From NCBI GenBank assembly GCA_036397835.1, contig DASWIG010000033.1:1-17486 (forward strand): 17,486 nt of DNA. Direction: 5' to 3'. Below are positions 6,807 through 13,440 of the stretch, piece by piece. Position numbers and translations under genes: made by a program. The notes beneath the pieces were generated by a model. The model saw nothing but the letters and a program-made list of their open reading frames with translations, was not told the origin of the DNA and did no database searches. Position 1 is the stretch's first letter; each line of letters opens with the position of its first letter. This DNA is from DASWIG01 sp036397835. GTDB taxonomy: Bacteria > Acidobacteriota > Thermoanaerobaculia > Multivoradales > J023.

Positions 6807-6891
6807 TCCCGCAGAGTTTCAACCTACTCTTGTTTCCCTAGCCGGACCTCTAGCCTGGCTAGCGTGCTAAGGCCTTCGACCGGAGCGCAAG

Positions 6892-7992
6892 ATGCAGAGA
6901 ACACCTCAGCCGCCGCGTTGCAACTTTCACCTGCCGCTAGTGCCGCTACTCTTGCTCCTACTGAATCCGGCTCTTGGCATGGCTCAACGTAGCGATAAGA
7001 TAGAGATTCTTAGGGAGATAGACCTGCCACTTAGAATCAGGGAGGTGTTTGACGTACGGTGGGCGGAGTATGATTCGGTCTTCTTAGGCTCAGCCAAGAG
7101 GGGATGTATCCTTTTCGGTTTCGATTCTAAAGAAGGGGAGCCGCAGGTAATTATCCCACCTGGGGCGGGAAGCTCAAACTGGGGTTATTCGCTTCTCGGG
7201 TTGTCGCCGGATTACTTCGTGGCAGGGGCATCTGCGTACTTCATCATCTGGCAAGATCGGCACCAGGGTGCTATCCAGTCGGAGTACTTCGAAGTCGTAG
7301 GTGACCTCGATGTGCTTGGGGATCGCGTTGGGGTGGTGGGGGCGAGGAAGGACGAGAAGCAACGATTCTCACCCGATGGAGCAATAGCCTGGATCGGTTC
7401 GCTCCGCCGAAAACTGGATGACTTGAAACCAGTTTACTTCTCCCGGGCAGGCCCAGGTGCGCGCTCCATGGATGCATGTGGCCCTTTCGGGTTAGCGAAG
7501 ATTCGCTTTCTCCAAAATGGCTCACTTCTCTTGCTCCCCGGAGTCGAGCCGGGAGTCTTTCTCTATAATGCTGTCGGCGAGCTCGAGCACACCTGGCAAT
7601 CGAACGAGCTCGGAATTGACGCGGAGTGTGAGCTGAGCGACGAGGAGATGTATCATCTCTCCAGCAATCTCGAGGCCAGGGCGGCGTGGATCAACAGTCG
7701 GCGCACGGTAGACGAAGTTCTTCCGCTGCATGGAGTACCGGGCCTGATCATCCGGAGAACTTCCGAGATGACGACCCACTGGCAACTCAAGATGCTTGGG
7801 CCTGATGGCGATGTAGCGGTTCATGAGCTGCCTTTCGTGGGGCCTTCTCCCCATTGGCATCTGCGGGCTGATATCCAGCCAGAGCGCATTGTCTTCCTGT
7901 TGGTCGAGTATGATCTGAAGTCCACGTCACCTTCGCGTTTGATTGTCACAAGTGTACCAAGCAAGGATCGGAAGGCCGATGGTGAGTCGTAA
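6892..7992 (+). CDS. Predicted secreted protein, possibly beta-propeller-like
   Basis: 366 residues, not recognised as a specific family. An N-terminal signal peptide (PLVPLLLLLLNPALGMAQ, about 15-32) indicates export. The rest is rich in short beta-strand-like segments with recurring hydrophobic/Gly/Asp turns (DSVFLGSAKRGCILFGFDS; LGDRVGVVGARKDE; GSLLLLPGVEPGVFLYN; GELEHTW). This resembles the 6-bladed propeller proteins common in Acidobacteriota, but no repeat could be aligned with confidence. GGAG (6881-6884 region) stands 6 nt before ATG 6892. The last 14 bp overlap the start of the next gene, so the two are translationally coupled. Codon use is clearly less GC-biased than the flanking backbone genes. 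Confidence 0.75.
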   Translation: MQRTPQPPRCNFHLPLVPLLLLLLNPALGMAQRSDKIEILREIDLPLRIREVFDVRWAEYDSVFLGSAKRGCILFGFDSKEGEPQVIIPPGAGSSNWGYSLLGLSPDYFVAGASAYFIIWQDRHQGAIQSEYFEVVGDLDVLGDRVGVVGARKDEKQRFSPDGAIAWIGSLRRKLDDLKPVYFSRAGPGARSMDACGPFGLAKIRFLQNGSLLLLPGVEPGVFLYNAVGELEHTWQSNELGIDAECELSDEEMYHLSSNLEARAAWINSRRTVDEVLPLHGVPGLIIRRTSEMTTHWQLKMLGPDGDVAVHELPFVGPSPHWHLRADIQPERIVFLLVEYDLKSTSPSRLIVTSVPSKDRKADGES

Positions 7993-10900
7993 GATAATCG
8001 CAATCGCTCAGCGCTCTTGGTTTGCCCTGCAGATCCCATTGTTCGGATGGATGGTGCCTGCTCTTCTCGGCGAGCAGGCGGTTCTCATCTACAAGGACGG
8101 AACCTTGGACCGCCAGTCGGTTCGGCAGTACCTCTCCTTCGAGAGGCATGAGGATCTTCACCATGCCTGGGTCTGGGCAGATCACTCAGCACCTAGGCGC
8201 CTGGAGGCAGATGCCTTGGGAAGGGACTTGACCCTGGAAGATTCGAGCAGGCCCTTAACGGTAAAGATTCTTTGTGTGAATGAGAACTGTCCAGCGAACC
8301 TCCGCCTCGTGGCTGCGCCAGTAGACATGTGGACCGATGTCCCCGAAGGATTCTTGCCCAACTGGCCAGTTCCGGATGGCGGCGAGCTGAAGATCCCATA
8401 CGACGCTACACGTGCCTGGCGCCTGCGAGCGGTCGGCAATGGATTCGGTACGTGGTGGCTTGACGTACCTCCCGGGCGCCATTCTGCGGTGATGCAAGTC
8501 AATGTTGCCGAGGAGGGCCACCTGAGAATCCAGGATCAAACCGGATCACCCTTGCCTCAGGCACGGCTCAACCTGCTCTCCAACGCCTTGAGCCGAGGTG
8601 AGAGACCGCTGGTCTTGGCGAAGTACATAGCCGGCGACGAGGGAGAGGTCCATATCCCGGGCCTTCCCGACGCCGATGCCTTCACTCTGTACGCATTCAC
8701 CGGCCGGCACGCTCCCACGGTTCTTGCGGCGCGAATCAGCACGCTTCCCGAGTCTATAGGCTTGCACGCCGGTGGCACGATTCGTGGCCAATTCTCGGAC
8801 GAACGCGGCGTTCCTCTGCCTGGAGTCGTCGCGCGCGCCGAGGCCTGGGTATCGGGTCGGCTCCCCGCTTCGGTCGTGCAGAGCACAGAAGCGGATCACG
8901 AGGGCCGATGGATTCTCGAATCTCTGCCACTGGGCAAGGTCGCCGTGATCGCTATGAGAAGGGATCTCGCTCCCGTTAGACGGCTGGTAGAGCTTGAAGC
9001 AGACGGCATCGACCTTGGGCAGATAGTGCTTCAACACGGCATCTCGGTTCCGGTTCAGGTCGTGGACGATGCCAATCAACCAATTGTTGGGGCGCAGCTC
9101 TTTTCGGATCCCGCTATCATGGCAACAACCGATTCCGAGGGCAGGGCTCAGTTGGGTCCTCTTTCAGGATCCAGTTCACTCCGAGTTTCCGTCCAGGCCG
9201 ATGGGTATCTCCCGCGCGAGACCACTTTCGCACAGGTGGGCCGAGAAGAGCTCCGGATCTCCTTGCACAGCGCATTTCGTGTAGTGGGCCGACTTGTCGA
9301 TCAACAGCACATGCCTCTTTCTGAAGGGCTGATACGGATCCATGTCGGCTCGATCTATCGACAGTTGGAGCTTTCTTCGAGTAGTCGATTCGAAATCGAC
9401 CTCGAGCCTGGGACTCCGGCTACCCTGAGTTTGCGCTCATCGACCACCGACGAGCTTAGGATCCGAGTCGAGCCCGGAGCACCGGGCGAGAAGCGCGATC
9501 TTGGTGATGTAGTTCTGGAAGATGGGATTCAAGTTCGGGGCCAGCTCGTCAGGGCTGACGGACGATTAGTCAACGGAGCACGCATTTGGTCGCCACGGCC
9601 TTCGGAGCAGGGCGAGGTCGTCGCCTGGGCCCATCGGGACCTGATAGAAACAGTCAGCACGATTGCGGGGGAGTTCGAGCTCTCCGGCCTGCCGCAGCGC
9701 TCCGCTCTATTGCGAATCGATGCTCCGGGTTTGGCCCGTGCTCATGTTCTGATCGATCCGGAGCCTGGCAGGACTCTGATCGATGTAGGTACCATCGTCT
9801 TGAACGAGGGAGTGAGTGTAACGATCTGGGGTGACGAGTCGGCCGAGGGAGCCGTCGCCCGGATCGATCTGCGCAACCTCTGGTTGCAGTCCGACATGCT
9901 CACCGGCACGATCCAGAACGGTCGGGCGATCTTTCCTCACGTACCGCCAGGTCCGGTGACGGTGACCGTGTTGCAACACGACGAGCTCCTGTGCGAGGAC
10001 TCTATTGATCTAGCACTGGAAGACGCCCACGTCGACTTCGAGTGCCGGCGCTCTACCCTTCAGGTCACGGGGACTGTGCTAATCGGCGGCCGGCCGTCGG
10101 GGCCCGGTGCGCTCCTATGGCTGCCGTACGATTCAGGCTCAGTGCCGAGTGTGGTGTTGAACTTTCAAACCCGCAGCGGTCTTCATCAACAGCAGGCTTT
10201 CGGAGTTGGCAGGCCCGATGTTCGAGTGGAGGTCGACGCGACAGGCTGGTTTGCTACCGACAAGTTGCGTCCCGGCTCCTGGAATGTTGCATGGCTTCCG
10301 ACACGAGGCCGATCGCTGGCCGATCCGCAACGGGTCGATCTGCCGGCAGCCGATAGCTATGAGCTTGGCATCGTTTTTTCCAAGCTTGCAGTATCTGGAG
10401 TGGTTCTTAATCGGGATGCGCAGCCGGTTGAGAATGCGCGGGTACGCGACTTGACAAGTGGTGCCGAATCCTTCACCGGACCCGATGGCCGCTTCGTCCT
10501 GAGTGGCCTGGCTCCGGGACCCCACCAGCTTTTCGCCCGTTCTCTTAGCGAGACGAGCGATATCGTCGATATCACCGTTGAGCCCCAAGATGACCCCGAA
10601 GATGTCCAACTGGTGATTGAAGAACGTCGTGATCGGCTCGAGATTCAGGTACTCGACAGTGACGGCGTTCCAGTTTCCCAAGCTTTTACCTTTCTAGAAT
10701 CGGAAAGGCAGAGTCTTCAAATCTTGACAACGGATCGCGATGGCAGATCGTCCATTCAGCTTCTGCCGCCTTATCCGAAGCGCTTAAGGGCGGCCGTCCT
10801 GCACGATGGCCGTTGGAGCCTTGGTGAATGGCGAGACCTGGAGGGGTTATCTGGAAGCTGGACGCTCTTTATGACGGAAGGCGTCGGTATCGTCCGGATT

Positions 10901-11116
10901 GTGAGTGAGAAGCCCGGTTCCCCCGACATCCTCTCAGCGACCGGATGGAATGTTTCAAGAATGTTCGGTTGGGCGGGCTTGAGATTGACTGTAAGCCCCG
11001 ATCAGCCTCTGGTGATTCGCGGCCTTCCTGCTGGGCCTTACTCGATCTCCTTAGGAGAAACCGTCAGTCACTTCGTTGTTGACGTTGGGGATCTGACAGA
11101 GATCGAAATTCGTTGA
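7979..11116 (+). CDS. Large exported protein with multiple carboxypeptidase-regulatory-like (CarboxypepD_reg) beta-sandwich domains
   Basis: 1045 residues. An N-terminal hydrophobic segment (about 14-33, FALQIPLFGWMVPALLG) suggests export. From about residue 264 onward it repeats an 80-95-residue unit that starts with G-x-V/L-x-D and ends with a DGRF/EGRW-x-L-x-x-L-P-x-G turn. Units begin near 264 (IRGQFSDERGVPLPGV), 355, 434 (VVGRLVDQQHMPLSEG), 517 (VRGQLVRADGRLVNGA), 695, 803 (VSGVVLNRDAQPVENA, PDGRFVLSGLAPGP) and 885. These are transthyretin-like surface or secreted binding/stalk modules. No TonB box, LPXTG or catalytic motif was seen. ATG 7979 follows GGAAGG and overlaps the preceding gene by 14 bp. 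Its stop (11114-11116) is 3 bp before repeat copy 2. Probably a secreted partner of the two genes before it; the ligand is unknown. Confidence 0.82.
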   Translation: MVSRKIIAIAQRSWFALQIPLFGWMVPALLGEQAVLIYKDGTLDRQSVRQYLSFERHEDLHHAWVWADHSAPRRLEADALGRDLTLEDSSRPLTVKILCVNENCPANLRLVAAPVDMWTDVPEGFLPNWPVPDGGELKIPYDATRAWRLRAVGNGFGTWWLDVPPGRHSAVMQVNVAEEGHLRIQDQTGSPLPQARLNLLSNALSRGERPLVLAKYIAGDEGEVHIPGLPDADAFTLYAFTGRHAPTVLAARISTLPESIGLHAGGTIRGQFSDERGVPLPGVVARAEAWVSGRLPASVVQSTEADHEGRWILESLPLGKVAVIAMRRDLAPVRRLVELEADGIDLGQIVLQHGISVPVQVVDDANQPIVGAQLFSDPAIMATTDSEGRAQLGPLSGSSSLRVSVQADGYLPRETTFAQVGREELRISLHSAFRVVGRLVDQQHMPLSEGLIRIHVGSIYRQLELSSSSRFEIDLEPGTPATLSLRSSTTDELRIRVEPGAPGEKRDLGDVVLEDGIQVRGQLVRADGRLVNGARIWSPRPSEQGEVVAWAHRDLIETVSTIAGEFELSGLPQRSALLRIDAPGLARAHVLIDPEPGRTLIDVGTIVLNEGVSVTIWGDESAEGAVARIDLRNLWLQSDMLTGTIQNGRAIFPHVPPGPVTVTVLQHDELLCEDSIDLALEDAHVDFECRRSTLQVTGTVLIGGRPSGPGALLWLPYDSGSVPSVVLNFQTRSGLHQQQAFGVGRPDVRVEVDATGWFATDKLRPGSWNVAWLPTRGRSLADPQRVDLPAADSYELGIVFSKLAVSGVVLNRDAQPVENARVRDLTSGAESFTGPDGRFVLSGLAPGPHQLFARSLSETSDIVDITVEPQDDPEDVQLVIEERRDRLEIQVLDSDGVPVSQAFTFLESERQSLQILTTDRDGRSSIQLLPPYPKRLRAAVLHDGRWSLGEWRDLEGLSGSWTLFMTEGVGIVRIVSEKPGSPDILSATGWNVSRMFGWAGLRLTVSPDQPLVIRGLPAGPYSISLGETVSHFVVDVGDLTEIEIR

Positions 11117-11119
11117 CCG

Positions 11120-11250
11120 TACCACCAGCAGGAGGACTCGGCCACGCTCGCCGACCAGGGCGCCGTCGTCTTCCTCGAAAAGCCCTACAGCCCGCACGAC
11201 CTGACGGCCAAGGTCGGCCTGCTGCTCGATACGGCACGCCGGTGACCCTC
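11120..11250 (+). repeat. Receiver-3'-end direct repeat, copy 2
   Basis: 11124-11250 are 127 bp identical to 5881-6007; identity extends left to 11120 with one mismatch (C11123) and stops at G11251. It begins 3 bp after the stop codon of the large exported protein, so it lies entirely outside that gene. It has an open frame for the end of a receiver domain but no start, so it is a non-coding fragment. The distance from copy 1 is 5243 bp. Confidence 0.95.
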
Positions 11251-11262
11251 GCGCGCGATCGG

Positions 11263-11276
11263 CGGGTGGTAGGATC
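11263..11276 (+). promoter_or_regulatory. Extended -10 element before the MNT gene (leaderless type)
   Basis: CGGGTGGTAGGATC here is identical over 14 bp to the element at 2804-2817. TGGTAGGAT (11267-11275) ends 8 nt before ATG 11284, which would give a leaderless or nearly leaderless transcript. No Shine-Dalgarno sequence was seen. It lies immediately after repeat copy 2, so the module carries its own promoter. Confidence 0.45.
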
Positions 11277-11283
11277 GGTAGCC

Positions 11284-11616
11284 ATGAGCCGGTTGTCCCC
11301 CCACCTCGAAGACGTCCTTCGCCGCTTGAGCCGGGAGCTCGAGCAACTGTACGGCGGGAGGTTCCAGGGGTTGGTGTTGTTCGGATCGTACGCCAGAGGG
11401 GATGCCCGCGAAGGCAGCGACGTGGATCTGCTGCTGCTCTTGAAGGGTCCGGTGAGCCCGCTGCGCGAGATCAGGAGAGCAGAGGCCGTCCAGTGGCCTC
11501 TGGCTCTTTCCGAAGACCTCGTGCTGTCCCTGCTGCCGATCAGCGTCGACGCCTACGCGAGCGGGGAAGAGCCATTCCTGCGCCAGGTACGCAAGGAAGG
11601 GGTCCGAGTCGCTTGA
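11284..11616 (+). CDS. MNT-type nucleotidyltransferase (MntA-like antitoxin)
   Basis: 110-residue minimal nucleotidyltransferase. The catalytic signature is GSYARGDAREGSDVD, with Gly34-Ser35 and the metal-binding pair Asp46/Asp48 (GSx10DxD). MntA-type proteins paired with HEPN proteins add AMP to the HEPN toxin and neutralise it; this is family knowledge and not shown here. The pairing is supported by the next gene, whose TTG start overlaps this stop codon (TTGA, 11613-11616). Transcription probably starts from the extended -10 at 11267. The gene is complete, about the usual length for the family, and lies between repeat copies 2 and 3. Confidence 0.85.
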   Translation: MSRLSPHLEDVLRRLSRELEQLYGGRFQGLVLFGSYARGDAREGSDVDLLLLLKGPVSPLREIRRAEAVQWPLALSEDLVLSLLPISVDAYASGEEPFLRQVRKEGVRVA

Positions 11617-12026
11617 GCAAGGGTGCGCAGTTGCTCACGAAGGCGGAGCGGTCCCTGGCTGCGGCGGAGCGGCTCCTTGCCGACGGCGATCCGGACTTTG
11701 CCGTTTCCAGGTCCTACTACGGCTTCTTCTACGTGGCAGAGGCGCTCCTCCACAGCGAGGGACTGGAGTTCCTGCGCCATGGTCAGGTCCTGGCGCAGGA
11801 TGGCCGTCACTTCGCGAAGACGGGTCGCCTGGACCCGCGCTTCCATCAATTGTTCAGTCGAGCGTTCTCCGCTCGCCAGATTGCCGACTACGCCGCCGGC
11901 TACGACCAGCAGGAGGACTCGGCCACGCTCGCCGACCAGGGCGCCGTCGTCTTCCTCGAAAAGCCCTACAGCCCGCACGACCTGACGGCCAAGGTCGGCC
12001 TGCTGCTCGATACGGCGCGCCGGTGA
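11613..12026 (+). CDS. HEPN-domain protein (toxin-type) fused to the C-terminal tail of a receiver domain
   Basis: 137 residues from TTG 11613. Residues 1-95 are a HEPN helical-bundle protein of the UPF0332 type that partners MNT proteins: LTKAERSLAAAERLLADG, SRSYYGFFYVAEALL, HFAKTGRLDPRFHQLF and FSARQIADY. Proteins of this type normally continue for about 30 more residues after the RQ-ADY motif to complete the last helix. Here residues 96-137 are instead the last 42 residues of the upstream hybrid kinase's receiver domain, including its stop codon, because repeat copy 3 joins in frame. The native C-terminus appears to be lost. TTG is the best start: it follows a purine-rich AAGGAAGGGG and similarity begins there. 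Whether the chimera is stable, toxic or inactive cannot be told. Confidence 0.78.
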   Translation: MSKGAQLLTKAERSLAAAERLLADGDPDFAVSRSYYGFFYVAEALLHSEGLEFLRHGQVLAQDGRHFAKTGRLDPRFHQLFSRAFSARQIADYAAGYDQQEDSATLADQGAVVFLEKPYSPHDLTAKVGLLLDTARR

Positions 12027-12029
12027 CCC
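11897..12029 (+). repeat. Receiver-3'-end direct repeat, copy 3
   Basis: 133 bp match 5873-6005 with one mismatch (G12017 versus A5993). It extends 4 bp further left than the copy 2 match and ends 2 bp earlier, so its junctions differ from those of copy 2. It joins the HEPN gene in frame and supplies its stop codon. It lies 781 bp after copy 2. Confidence 0.95.
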
Positions 12030-12079
12030 GTCCCATCGATCAAAATCGCACAACTTACCCTTGTCACCCATCGACGTCC

Positions 12080-12108
12080 TTGACCCATGGCGGATCGTCG
12101 TCTATCCT
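12080..12108 (+). promoter_or_regulatory. Sigma70-type promoter of hicB
   Basis: TTGACC (12080-12085), a 17-bp spacer and TATCCT (12103-12108), 54 bp upstream of the hicB start codon. HicAB promoters are usually repressed by HicB or the complex; no clear operator palindrome is visible. Confidence 0.55.
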
Positions 12109-12162
12109 GCAATCGTCTCGGGGAGGAGGTAGCGGACCTCAGTCACCGGCGGAGGAGCAACA

Positions 12163-12384
12163 ATGCAGATCGAGCTGACCGCGGTCTTTCGCAAGGTCGA
12201 TGAAGGCTTCGTCGGATTCGTCGAAGAGCTTCCAGGTGCGAATACCCAGGGCCGGACCCTGGATGAAGCTCGCGCGAACCTGGTGGAAGCCGTCGCACTG
12301 GTCCTGGAAGCCAATCGTCTCCTGGCCGAGGAAGGGCTCCGGGACGTGGACGTCATCCGGGAGCCCCTGCGACTCTCGGCATGA
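12163..12384 (+). CDS. hicB: HicB-family antitoxin
   Basis: 73 residues with the partial double-stranded-RNA-binding-like HicB fold. It opens MQIELTAVFRKVDEGFVGFV, then EELPGANTQGRTLDEARANL and VEAVALVLEANRLLAEEG, matching the family core. No added DNA-binding domain is present at the C-terminus (DVIREPLRLSA), so this is a short HicB. GGAGGAG (12151-12157) lies 5 nt before ATG 12163. Its stop overlaps the hicA start (ATGA, 12381-12384), the usual antitoxin-first coupling. HicB normally binds and blocks the mRNA interferase HicA; here the toxin is cut short, so the antitoxin is an orphan in this locus. Confidence 0.85.
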   Translation: MQIELTAVFRKVDEGFVGFVEELPGANTQGRTLDEARANLVEAVALVLEANRLLAEEGLRDVDVIREPLRLSA

Positions 12385-12422
12385 AGCGTCTGGATTTCAT
12401 CCGACACCTCACCCGCTACTCC
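12381..12422 (+). pseudogene. hicA: hicA toxin remnant (first ~13 codons only)
   Basis: The frame starting in the hicB stop codon reads MKRLDFIRHLTRY, the normal HicA N-terminus. Similarity then ends abruptly and the sequence becomes the antisense of the alpha/beta-hydrolase gene whose stop codon is at 12423-12425. The catalytic His region and the rest of the ~60-80 residue toxin are absent. The frame stays open far into the opposing gene, but that continuation is antisense and has no HicA features. The junction at about 12420 marks an accessory/backbone boundary. Confidence 0.7.
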
Positions 12423-13268
12423 CTACCGCAAGAACCGCGCGAGCTCCTCCCACACCACCGGCCGCGCCAGCAGGTCGTTGTGGCCGGCGTCGGGCACCCG
12501 CACCATCCGCGCCCGCTCGCCGAACGCCGCATAGAGCCGCTCGCCGTGGACGATGGGGATGATCTGGTCGCGGGTGCCGTGGATCATCAGCGTCGGCGCA
12601 GCGATCTCCGGCGCCGCCGCCAGCGAGTCGTAGCGGTCGGGCAGGCCCATGCTCACCAGCCAGCGCGGGAAGTGCGCGGCGGCCAGCGACGTCAGGTCGT
12701 CCCAGGCGCTCAGCAGCACCAGACGCTCGACGCGCCCGCCCTGCCGCCGCGCCACCTGCACCGCCACCGCCGCCCCCAACGACCAGCCGGCCACCGCCTT
12801 GGGAGAATCAGGGAAGCGGCGCTCGAGCCACGCCAGGCCCGCCTCGCCCGCCGCCACCAGGCTCGCCTCGCTCGGCGTGCCGCGGCTGCGCCCGTAGCCC
12901 GGGTAATCGACGGCCAGGAAGTGGACGCCGAGCCGCTCGAAGTCGTCGTAGAGGCCGGCGAGCTGCATCGTCGCCAGGTTCTCGCCGTTGCCGTGGAAGA
13001 AGACCACGGCCGTCCGCGGACGGTCGCGCTCGGCGTCCGGCGGGTGCTCGAAGGCCCAGCCGATCACCTCGCCGCCGCCGGAGCCGAGCTCCAGGCGCAC
13101 CTCCTCGAGCGGCACCGGCGGCGGCGACGGCACGGCGAACGCGGGCGCCGGGTAGAGCATCTGGCGGCCGAGGAAGTCAAACACGCGTCCTCCGAAGAGC
13201 AGCAGGACGGCGAGGACGACCGCCGCCGCCAGGACGCGGCTCCAGATGGGTCGGCGGGAGGCTGACAT
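12423..13268 (-). CDS. Membrane-anchored alpha/beta hydrolase (BEM46/ABHD13-like)
   Basis: 281 residues. One N-terminal membrane segment (about 11-27, RVLAAAVVLAVLLLFGG) anchors the protein, with the hydrolase domain probably outside the cytoplasm. The oxyanion motif is FFHGNGEN (91-98), followed by DYPGYGRS (121-128), the nucleophile elbow GWSLGAA (Ser163), the acid in HGTRDQIIP (Asp234) and the catalytic His in AGHND (His263). The triad is complete. ATG 13268 is preferred to GTG 13271; a clear Shine-Dalgarno sequence is lacking for both. GC-rich codon use marks it as backbone. It is divergent from trxB, and its 3' end directly abuts the hicA remnant. Substrate unknown; the family includes esterases and lipases. 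Confidence 0.88.
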   Translation of the reverse strand: MSASRRPIWSRVLAAAVVLAVLLLFGGRVFDFLGRQMLYPAPAFAVPSPPPVPLEEVRLELGSGGGEVIGWAFEHPPDAERDRPRTAVVFFHGNGENLATMQLAGLYDDFERLGVHFLAVDYPGYGRSRGTPSEASLVAAGEAGLAWLERRFPDSPKAVAGWSLGAAVAVQVARRQGGRVERLVLLSAWDDLTSLAAAHFPRWLVSMGLPDRYDSLAAAPEIAAPTLMIHGTRDQIIPIVHGERLYAAFGERARMVRVPDAGHNDLLARPVVWEELARFLR

Positions 13269-13351
13269 CACGGTCTCGTCGCATCACGGTCGTGGGACCC
13301 GATCATAGCCGCTCGGGCGGCGGGCCGGAAGCAGCGGCAGGCGCGCGTTGT

Positions 13352-13357
13352 TATACT
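13352..13357 (+). promoter_or_regulatory. -10 box (TATACT) upstream of trxB
   Basis: TATACT in the divergent intergenic region, with no good -35. The predicted leader to the trxB ATG (13441) is about 77 nt and contains AAGGAG at 13423-13428, 12 nt before the start codon, which is a longer than usual spacing. Confidence 0.4.
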
Positions 13358-13440
13358 CACGAGGGCGCGCGTTCCACCCTCGGCGATCGAGCCCGACCGT
13401 CCCATCCGAAGATTCCGTCGATAAGGAGATCCCGATCCCC

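Noticed and set aside
6136..11119. Insertion sequence or transposon carrying the low-GC operon
   Set aside because: No transposase frame, terminal inverted repeats or target-site duplication could be found at its edges.
5873..12029. Diversity-generating retroelement (template/variable repeats at a gene 3' end)
   Set aside because: The copies differ at one position only, with no adenine-directed changes, and no reverse transcriptase is present.
5873..12029. Classical integron cassette array
   Set aside because: The repeats lack RYYYAAC/GTTRRRY core sites and no integron integrase or attI is in the window; the resemblance is kept only as an analogy.
5873..12029. CRISPR array
   Set aside because: Three long repeats separated by gene-sized stretches, no short regular spacers and no cas genes.
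12381..13265. 294-codon frame continuing from the hicA start
   Set aside because: Only the first ~13 codons look like HicA; the rest is antisense to an intact alpha/beta hydrolase with a full catalytic triad.
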